Of a stretch of DNA of 14,521 bases, positions 6,062-11,898 are shown piece by piece. A model generated the notes under the pieces. That model was not told the DNA's origin, searched no databases, and saw nothing but the letters and a program-made list of their open reading frames with translations. The stretch's first letter is position 1, and each line of letters begins with the position of its first letter. This stretch comes from an uncultured Bacteroidales bacterium. Its GTDB lineage: Bacteria; Bacteroidota; Bacteroidia; Bacteroidales; Paludibacteraceae. A program made the translations under genes and the position numbers. The stretch is taken from the NCBI GenBank assembly GCA_937907165.1, contig CALCUH010000087.1:1-14521 (forward strand), read 5' to 3'.

Positions 6062-6706
6062 TATCATTCCGTCCTGCATTTTGATGATGCGGTCCGAGCC
6101 TGCGGCCATTTCCATGTCGTGTGTGACTACTACGATGGTCTGACCCAAATCTTTTCTGAGTTGACGAAAAAGGTTGTGGAGGTCTGTCTTGTTTTTGGTG
6201 TCGAGACTGCCTGTCGGTTCATCCGCCAAAAGAACGTCTGGCTTGTTGATTAGCGCTCTGGCGACCGCCACGCGTTGCTTTTCTCCACCGGAGAGTTCGC
6301 TAGGCTTGTGGCTTGTCCGCTCGTCCAGATTCATAAAGGAGAGTAACTCGCGTGCTTCTTTCTCCGCTTGCTCCTGACTCTTTTTTGCGATTAGGGCTGG
6401 AATCATGACGTTCTCCAAAGCGGTAAACTCGGGAAGTAATTGGTGAAATTGGAAAACGAACCCGATGTGTCGATTCCTGAAATCGGCGAGCTCGTTGTCC
6501 TTTAGGTTGAATACGTCCGTCCCGTTGATGAGGACTTCACCCGTGTCCGGCTTATCTAATGTTCCGATAATTTGTAGCAGCGTTGATTTGCCCGCACCGC
6601 TTGCTCCGATGATGGAGACATATTCCCCTTTCCCGATGGAAAGGTCGACCCCCCTCAGTGCTGTGAGTTGACCGAATGTCTTAACTATATTATGTGTTTT
6701 TATCAT
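6050..6706 (-). CDS. lolD: ABC transporter ATP-binding protein, LolD type
   Basis: This 218-residue ATPase belongs to the LolD/MacB family. LolD powers the LolCE complex that extracts lipoproteins from the inner membrane for transfer to the outer membrane. All motifs are intact: Walker A GASGAGKST (34-42), Q-loop FVFQFHQLLPEF (Q86), signature LSGGEKQRVAVARAL (138-152), Walker B VLLADEPTG with catalytic E163, and switch histidine in VVTHD (H196). The start overlaps the end of cdaA by 4 bp (ATGA), so the genes are translationally coupled. No LolC/E-like permease is next to it, so another MacB-type export partner remains possible. In a T9SS organism with many lipoproteins LolD is the more likely role. 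Confidence 0.85.
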   Translation of the reverse strand: MIKTHNIVKTFGQLTALRGVDLSIGKGEYVSIIGASGAGKSTLLQIIGTLDKPDTGEVLINGTDVFNLKDNELADFRNRHIGFVFQFHQLLPEFTALENVMIPALIAKKSQEQAEKEARELLSFMNLDERTSHKPSELSGGEKQRVAVARALINKPDVLLADEPTGSLDTKNKTDLHNLFRQLRKDLGQTIVVVTHDMEMAAGSDRIIKMQDGMIINN

Positions 6707-7485
6707 TTTTTTGTCTCTTCGTATTTGTTTGCGATGATTGATTCAAGGTCTTCGGAGGTGATGTTTATCTTTAGCACTCCATTCAAAGCGTAGGAAATTT
6801 TCCCTGTTTCCTCCGAAATGATGACCACAAGCGCATCTGTTTTTTCCGAAAGTCCGACGGCGGCCCGGTGACGTAGCCCGACCTCTTTGGGCAGTTCGAA
6901 ATTGTGGGAGACGGGCAGAATGCATCCCGCCGCTGAGATTCTGTTTTTAGAAATGATCATCGCCCCGTCGTGGAGTGGTGAGTTCTTAAAGAAAATATTC
7001 TCGATGAGACGTGCGTTTATTTCTGCGTCGATGATGTCGCCAGTTACTTCAATGCTTTTCAAATCTTTGATTCTCTCGAATACGATGAGTGCTCCGACTT
7101 TTCTTTTCGCCAAATTTTTGCAGGCGATCACTATTTGCATGACTTCCGCCTCCACGAGATTGGAGGAGTTAGTAGAGAAAAGCTTGTTTATGTATTGAGA
7201 GAACGCACTCCTTCCCGTGCCTATTCTTGAAAGCGATTGCCGGATTTCGTCTTGGAAAAGAACGATGAGGGCGATGGCACCCACGTTGACGATTTGGTTC
7301 ATGAATGCGCCCAACAGCTGCATCTGGAAGATGAAGTTCACTACAAGCCATGCGACGACGAAGAAAAGTATCCCGATGAAAACACGAATGGCTATCGTCC
7401 CTTGTAATACCTTATATGTCTTATATAAAAGGAAGCTTACAAGGAGGATGTCGATATAATCGATCGGTCTAATATATTTGAACAT
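6703..7485 (-). CDS. cdaA: Diadenylate cyclase CdaA (DacA)
   Basis: CdaA makes the second messenger c-di-AMP from two ATP at the cytoplasmic membrane. The 260-residue protein has three predicted membrane segments (about 11-26, 33-54, 57-78), a linker, and a DAC domain from about 110. Both signature motifs are present: DGA (173-175, in SPLHDGAMII) and RHR (205-207, in GLRHRAAVGLSE). The gene begins 1 bp after folP stops and overlaps lolD by 4 bp, forming the core of a folP-cdaA-lolD operon. No cdaR or glmM, the partners known from Firmicutes, is nearby. Where c-di-AMP acts in this organism is not shown here; osmolyte and cell-wall control is typical elsewhere. Confidence 0.95.
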   Translation of the reverse strand: MFKYIRPIDYIDILLVSFLLYKTYKVLQGTIAIRVFIGILFFVVAWLVVNFIFQMQLLGAFMNQIVNVGAIALIVLFQDEIRQSLSRIGTGRSAFSQYINKLFSTNSSNLVEAEVMQIVIACKNLAKRKVGALIVFERIKDLKSIEVTGDIIDAEINARLIENIFFKNSPLHDGAMIISKNRISAAGCILPVSHNFELPKEVGLRHRAAVGLSEKTDALVVIISEETGKISYALNGVLKINITSEDLESIIANKYEETKK

Positions 7486-7486
7486 G

Positions 7487-8284
7487 TTACCTTAATTTAT
7501 TATACATATTATATAGGTCGACGCATTGTTTCGCCTCTTTCACGTCGTGGACGCGTAGTATGTTCGCCCCTTGCGTTAATGCGAGGGTGTTTAATACGGA
7601 GGTTCCGTTCAACGATTCCTGCGGTGTGATGCCGAGACTTTGCCAAATCATCCTTTTCCGTGAAATTCCTATCAGCAATGGACATCCCAACGTTTTAAGT
7701 TCCCGTGAGAGAGAGAGCAGTTCGAAGTTCTGTTCCATCGTCTTGCCGAATCCGAACCCTGGGTCGACAAGAATGTTTTGAACACCTTTGCTCCGTAATG
7801 TGTCGATTCTTTTTGCAAAGAAAACGAAAATTTTTCTGATTAGGTCATCTGAGGAGGTCGAATCTACTTCAGAAGAATGGGTGACTACATAGGTGCATCC
7901 CAAATCGGCGACTGTATCGAACATCTTTTCGTCATTTCCGTAGACATCATTGACGATTTCCACACCGAACTCTTTCACTGCCATGCGGGCGATATTTGAC
8001 CGGAATGTGTCGACGGACAGGCGAACTTCGGGATACTTCTCTCTTATCAGTTCGAGTGCGAATCTCATCCTTTTCATCTCATCTTCGCCTGATGTTGGAG
8101 AACTTCCCGGACGTGTGGAACAAGCCCCGATGTCGAGAATCGACGCTCCTTCTCGAACCATTTGTTCCGTTTTGGATAGAATCGCTTCCTTACTTTCACA
8201 TCTGCTCGCATCAAAAAAGGAGTCGGGAGTGATGTTTATTATACCCATTATTAATGGTTTCGCTTGACCGTAATCGTTTGTCAT
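7487..8284 (-). CDS. folP: Dihydropteroate synthase
   Basis: FolP joins 6-hydroxymethyl-dihydropterin diphosphate to p-aminobenzoate in folate synthesis and is the sulfonamide target. The TIM-barrel protein is 265 residues, slightly short at the N-terminus. Family motifs are NITPDSF (17-23), DIGACSTRPG (51-60), LSVDTFR (89-95), IVNDVYG (110-116), DPGFGFGKT (174-182), GISRKR (206-211) and RVHD (244-247). The usual VLMH(M) strand is YVVTHSSEV here, an ordinary variant. The ATG at 8282-8284 is the only in-frame start before the conserved PLIMGIINITP block. It is the first gene of the folP-cdaA-lolD operon and is divergent from gldJ. Confidence 0.96.
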   Translation of the reverse strand: MTNDYGQAKPLIMGIINITPDSFFDASRCESKEAILSKTEQMVREGASILDIGACSTRPGSSPTSGEDEMKRMRFALELIREKYPEVRLSVDTFRSNIARMAVKEFGVEIVNDVYGNDEKMFDTVADLGCTYVVTHSSEVDSTSSDDLIRKIFVFFAKRIDTLRSKGVQNILVDPGFGFGKTMEQNFELLSLSRELKTLGCPLLIGISRKRMIWQSLGITPQESLNGTSVLNTLALTQGANILRVHDVKEAKQCVDLYNMYNKLR

Positions 8285-8364
8285 ATAGATAAATATGAAT
8301 GGTGATAATCTTTGAGAATCAGTCAGTTATTAAAAAATGTAAAAAAATATTTCATAAAAACTTT

Positions 8365-8393
8365 TTTGCAAAAATAGAAAATATATATCTTTG
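8365..8393 (+). promoter_or_regulatory. Promoter of gldJ
   Basis: TTTG at 8365-8368 (-33) and TATCTTTG at 8386-8393 (-7, full match to TAnnTTTG) are 17 bases apart, the expected Bacteroidetes spacing. The predicted start near 8400 leaves a leader of about 130 bases before the gldJ ATG. Confidence 0.7.
8369..8376 (-). promoter_or_regulatory. Candidate -7 element for the folP operon
   Basis: Read on the minus strand, TATTTTTG (plus 8369-8376) fits TAnnTTTG and would start RNA about 80 bp before folP. There is no good -33 match. It directly abuts the -33 box of the gldJ promoter through the symmetric TTTTTTGCAAAAA, so the two promoters would share DNA. Confidence 0.35.
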
Positions 8394-8528
8394 TCCACTA
8401 CTTCAGTCGCGAAATTGATTGTGTTGTGGATGAGGATGATGAATTTTGAGGTTGAGTGAGACAATAAAACTGCAAAAGAAGAGTTATAGAATTTAAATGA
8501 AACATTATCTTATTTTTTTTATAGTGCT
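8394..8528 (+). promoter_or_regulatory. Long 5' leader of gldJ with a tiny possible upstream ORF
   Basis: About 130 bases lie between the predicted start of transcription and the gldJ ATG. They contain ATG AGG ATG ATG ... TGA at 8430-8459, a 9-codon frame (MRMMNFEVE). A T-rich run precedes the gldJ start, and I see no purine-rich ribosome site. I see no riboswitch fold that I can name. Confidence 0.25.
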
Positions 8529-10091
8529 ATGAGACACGTAAATTTTTTGAAGACTGCGGCGTTGTTGATGTTGGCTAGTGTTACATTGGCTTCGTGCGGA
8601 GAAAAAAAGTTGAAAGACTCTAAGGAATCAAACGCTACAGGTTGGAAATACAACGACAAGGAGAATGGCGGATTCCAAGTTGTTAATGGTTATGAACAAG
8701 AGACCCCTCCGGGAATGACTTTCGTAGAGGGTGGTACATTTACCCAAGGTCGTGTGATTGAAGATGTGATAGGCGATTGGAACAATATCCCAAGACGTGT
8801 TACCGTCGCTTCTTTCTATATGGATAAATATGAGATCTCAAACGTAAACTGGCGTGAGTATCTCTATTGGATGAGCAACGTTTTCCACAATACTCCTGAG
8901 TATGTAGAGGCTGCATATCCTGATACTTTGGTGTGGAGAGAGGAATTGGCTTACAACGAGCCATATTTGGATTTCTACTTCTCCCACGTGGCTTACAACT
9001 GGTATCCTGTTGTAGGTGTAAATTGGGTTCAATGTAACGACTATTGTATTTGGCGTACTGACCGTGTGAACGAGATGAGAATGGCGTCTAAGGGTATCAT
9101 CCAATATCCTGACTTCCAAGCATTGAAGGGTAACACGGATCCTAATGATATCGCTCAAAATCAGGTGTTCAGTACTCAAAAGTATTTGATGAAGGCTGAT
9201 TACAAGCCAACTGATGGTAAGAAGCCTATGACTGATGTTTATGGTAACGTAAGAAAAACCAATATGTCTGATGGTGTCTTGATGCCAAAGTTCCGTCTCC
9301 CAACCGAGGCTGAGTGGGAATATGCAGCATATGGCACAAAGGCAATCGAGGGTGAAGAGAACTATCAAGAGAGAAAGATCTTCCCTTGGTATGGTCACCA
9401 AATGCGTAACCCTAACAAGAAGGTTAAAGGTCAAATGTATGCAAACTATGTCCGTGGTCGTGGTGATATGATGGGTATGGGTGGAAACTTGAATGACCAC
9501 GCTACTATCACAGCTCCAGTTGACGCATTTTGGCCAAATGAATTCGGCTTGTATTGTATGGCTGGTAACGTTAACGAGTGGGTGTTGGATGTATATCGTG
9601 TATTGTCTAGCGATGATGTTCAGGAGTATAACCCATTCCGTGGTAATGAATACAAGGTTCCTATCAAGGAACAAACTACAATTGATGGTGTGGATATGAA
9701 AGTTCCACAGATCGATAGCTTGGGTCGAGTAGTATTCGCTTATCCTGTTAGCAAGGACTCTGTAAGTGCTTACGCTAAATTGGATGTTCGTAACTACAAA
9801 GATGGTGACGCTTCCAGTGCATTGGATAGAAACGATTGGTTGTCAGCTGTCGATCCTGAGTCAGCTACTAAGAAATTGTATGATCCTGAGTTGCCAGAAG
9901 ATCGTGAAGGTTTCTTAACTTCTAAGATTTCTAATACGACCCGCGTATACAAGGGTGGTGGTTGGAAAGACCGCGCTTATTGGTTGAATCCAGGTCAAAG
10001 AAGATATCTTGAGCAGACTGAATCTCGTAGTGATATCGGTTTCCGTTGCGCTATGAGTAAGGTAGGTGCTGAAGATGGCGACGTAAGATAA
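8529..10091 (+). CDS. gldJ: GldJ, outer-membrane lipoprotein of the gliding/type IX secretion machinery
   Basis: GldJ is an FGE-sulfatase-fold lipoprotein needed for gliding and type IX secretion and related to the ring protein GldK/PorK. The 520-residue protein has an SPII signal with lipobox LASC (cysteine 23). The mature start is lysine-rich (CGEKKLKD), fitting a periplasm-facing rather than exported lipoprotein. Family marks in order are ATGWKYNDKENGGF (36-49), GMTFVEGGTFTQGR (62-75), RRVTVASFYMDKYEISN (89-105), FRLPTEAEWEYAAYG (255-269), GLYCMAGNVNEWV (340-352), YKGGGWKDRA (474-483) and GFRC near the end. The match to GldJ is over the whole length; GldK is the main alternative. Codons are uniform and suggest strong expression. 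It has a full-consensus promoter and a terminator, followed by murF as in other gliding Bacteroidetes. Confidence 0.9.
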   Translation: MRHVNFLKTAALLMLASVTLASCGEKKLKDSKESNATGWKYNDKENGGFQVVNGYEQETPPGMTFVEGGTFTQGRVIEDVIGDWNNIPRRVTVASFYMDKYEISNVNWREYLYWMSNVFHNTPEYVEAAYPDTLVWREELAYNEPYLDFYFSHVAYNWYPVVGVNWVQCNDYCIWRTDRVNEMRMASKGIIQYPDFQALKGNTDPNDIAQNQVFSTQKYLMKADYKPTDGKKPMTDVYGNVRKTNMSDGVLMPKFRLPTEAEWEYAAYGTKAIEGEENYQERKIFPWYGHQMRNPNKKVKGQMYANYVRGRGDMMGMGGNLNDHATITAPVDAFWPNEFGLYCMAGNVNEWVLDVYRVLSSDDVQEYNPFRGNEYKVPIKEQTTIDGVDMKVPQIDSLGRVVFAYPVSKDSVSAYAKLDVRNYKDGDASSALDRNDWLSAVDPESATKKLYDPELPEDREGFLTSKISNTTRVYKGGGWKDRAYWLNPGQRRYLEQTESRSDIGFRCAMSKVGAEDGDVR

Positions 10092-10111
10092 TGTGAAACA
10101 TACGATAAAAG

Positions 10112-10142
10112 AGCCCCTCTTGTAGGGGCTTTTTTTATTTTT
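10112..10142 (+). terminator. Rho-independent terminator of gldJ
   Basis: AGCCCCT (10112-10118) and AGGGGCT (10124-10130) pair perfectly around a 5-base loop, followed by TTTTTTATTTTT. It begins 20 bases after the gldJ stop and ends only about 20 bases before the murF ATG. Confidence 0.9.
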
Positions 10143-10162
10143 GTCAATTTGTTTTTTTGATT

Positions 10163-11428
10163 ATGGAGATTAGTAAAATATATGAGATTTTCTCTCAATA
10201 TCCTACCGTGACCACGGATAGTAGAAAGTGCCCCGAAAATTCAATTTTCTTCGCTTTGAAGGGCGATAATTTTAATGGTAATAAATTCGCCCAAAGCGCA
10301 ATCGAACAAGGATGCGCCTATGCCTTCGTCGATGAAAAAGAGTATGCGGACGGAGACCGTATATTGCTGGTTGATGATTGTTTGGCAACCCTCCAAAAAC
10401 TGGCAGAGTATCACCGCCTACAATTAGGAACCAAAATCATTGGGGTTACTGGAAGTAATGGTAAAACGACGACGAAAGAGCTTTTGGCCGCTGTGCTGGG
10501 TAAAAAGTTTAATCTTCTGTATACTCAGGGAAATCTCAATAATCATATCGGAGTTCCTTTGACGTTGCTGTCTTTAAGGAAAGAGCATGAGCTTGCCATT
10601 GTCGAAATGGGTGCGAGTCATCCGGGTGACATAGAAGAGTTGGTGAATATAGCTCATCCTAATTTCGGTTTGATTACTAATATCGGTACTGCTCATATTC
10701 TCGGTTTCGGTTCTTTTGAGGGTGTGGTGAAGACCAAGTGTGAGTTATATGATTATTTAAAGGCTAATGGCGGTAAGGTGTTCTATAATCAGATGAATCC
10801 TCTCCTAGAGGAAAAATCTAAGGGTTTAGACCGCATCGCTTACGGCGCTGGTTCTGATTTCTCCGCCGAATTGATCGGCTCTGATCCATTCCTTTCCATC
10901 TCATGGAAGGGTTCTCGTATAGATACTCATCTGATTGGCGCTTACAATTTTGAGAATGTGTTGGCTGGCATAGCTATCGGTTCTTTCTTTGGCGTGGACG
11001 CTCGCGACATCATTGACGCAATTGCTGGTTATTCTCCTACGAATAGCCGTTCCCAATTCGTGAAGAGCGAACGTAATGAATTGATTATCGACGCCTATAA
11101 CGCAAACCCTACAAGTATGACCGCTGCTTTGGAAAATTTCTCTAAGATGCGCTCTTCCCGTAAGGTGGTTATCTTGGGTGATATGAAGGAGTTGGGACAT
11201 GTTAGTGAGACCGAACATCAGCGAATTGCGGATATGGTCGTCTCTATGGGGCTTGATAAGGCTTTCTTAATAGGACCTAATTTTAAATTAACTCGTTCCG
11301 ACGCTTTCAAATTTGATACGGTCGATGAGCTTAATGAGTTTCTGAAGAAGAACCCTATCACCGACTCGACAGTTTTGGTGAAGGGGTCGAATAGTATGAA
11401 ACTGACGGCTTGCGTTGAAAATTTGTAA
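10163..11428 (+). CDS. murF: UDP-N-acetylmuramoyl-tripeptide--D-alanyl-D-alanine ligase MurF
   Basis: MurF adds D-Ala-D-Ala to the UDP-MurNAc-tripeptide in the cytoplasm, finishing the peptidoglycan stem peptide. The product is 421 residues, near the family's usual 430-455. It shows the N-terminal substrate domain with TTDSRKC (about 18-24), the P-loop GVTGSNGKTTTKE (G97-T102 core), and YTQGNLNNHIGVPLTLL. It also has VEMGASHPGDIEEL, ITNIGTAHILGFGS, DAYNANPTSM and VILGDMKELG. An upstream TTG at 10157 would add only two residues; the ATG at 10163 is preferred. There is no clear ribosome site, which is usual here. It follows gldJ across a terminator and leads a murF-small protein-sulfatase operon with gaps of 12 and 14 bp. 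Confidence 0.95.
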   Translation: MEISKIYEIFSQYPTVTTDSRKCPENSIFFALKGDNFNGNKFAQSAIEQGCAYAFVDEKEYADGDRILLVDDCLATLQKLAEYHRLQLGTKIIGVTGSNGKTTTKELLAAVLGKKFNLLYTQGNLNNHIGVPLTLLSLRKEHELAIVEMGASHPGDIEELVNIAHPNFGLITNIGTAHILGFGSFEGVVKTKCELYDYLKANGGKVFYNQMNPLLEEKSKGLDRIAYGAGSDFSAELIGSDPFLSISWKGSRIDTHLIGAYNFENVLAGIAIGSFFGVDARDIIDAIAGYSPTNSRSQFVKSERNELIIDAYNANPTSMTAALENFSKMRSSRKVVILGDMKELGHVSETEHQRIADMVVSMGLDKAFLIGPNFKLTRSDAFKFDTVDELNEFLKKNPITDSTVLVKGSNSMKLTACVENL

Positions 11429-11440
11429 TTCTTCTCCATC

Positions 11441-11884
11441 ATGAAACAAATCGTTTTACTCATATTGTTTTTTACCATACTGGTCTCCTATCTTGTCTAC
11501 GTTAACAAAAGGAAGGCTAGAAAGTCTTTGCCGACGGACGAAACGGAGGAGGAGAGAAAAAAACGTATCCGCGCCGAAAAGATCGCTTCCGGCGAGTGTT
11601 GCGGACAACATGAAGTGTGCGAAAAGGATTCTCTGCTCAACACGAAGTCTCAGATTGTTTATTACGACGACGAAGATTTGGATGTCTTCGCCCAAAGGGA
11701 TTCTTCCAGTTATACGGATGACGAGATCAGCCAGTTCCAAAATGTGCTTTATACCATGAAGGATTACGATGTGGCTGGTTGGCTGAAGAGTCTTCAGTTG
11801 AGAAATATTGAGTTGCCCGATGTGGTGAGGGAGGAGGCTCTGATGATTGTCTCCGATCGTCGTTTCCGTAATAATAATGTTTGA
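11441..11884 (+). CDS. Small membrane-anchored protein with a CCGxHxxC motif, function unknown
   Basis: This 147-residue protein has one N-terminal membrane segment (about 4-20, LVLLILFFTILVSYLVY-like hydrophobic run) and a basic cytoplasm-side stretch (NKRKARK). A charged helix (EEERKKRIRAEK) follows, then the motif GECCGQHEVC at 51-60. The C-terminal half holds an acidic YYDDEDLDVF segment, TDDEISQFQNVLYTMKDYDVAGWLKSLQLRNIELP-like helices (given here in part) and a short basic end. I recall homologues in Bacteroidales sometimes labelled phospholipase because of the CC-G-H motif, but a phospholipase A2 fold is not otherwise supported. Three cysteines and a histidine in eight residues suggest metal binding or redox chemistry. 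It sits between murF and an LtaS-like transferase with tight spacing, implying an envelope role. Confidence 0.8.
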   Translation: MKQIVLLILFFTILVSYLVYVNKRKARKSLPTDETEEERKKRIRAEKIASGECCGQHEVCEKDSLLNTKSQIVYYDDEDLDVFAQRDSSSYTDDEISQFQNVLYTMKDYDVAGWLKSLQLRNIELPDVVREEALMIVSDRRFRNNNV

Positions 11885-11898
11885 TTTGATGAGTTGAT

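Noticed and set aside
8838..9674. 278-residue open frame on the minus strand
   Set aside because: It lies wholly antisense to gldJ, has no recognisable motif, and its composition is explained by the codon bias of gldJ.
8529..10091. Formylglycine-generating enzyme maturing the nearby sulfatase-fold protein
   Set aside because: The protein follows GldJ over its whole length and is a lipoprotein. The neighbouring enzyme has the LtaS-type threonine nucleophile rather than a sulfatase Cys/Ser motif needing formylglycine.
11591..11620. Phospholipase A2 active site in the CCGxHxxC protein
   Set aside because: The C-C-x-x-H order is superficially similar, but the catalytic aspartate context, calcium loop and expected disulfide-rich helices are not visible, and the protein seems to be membrane-anchored with a charged helix.
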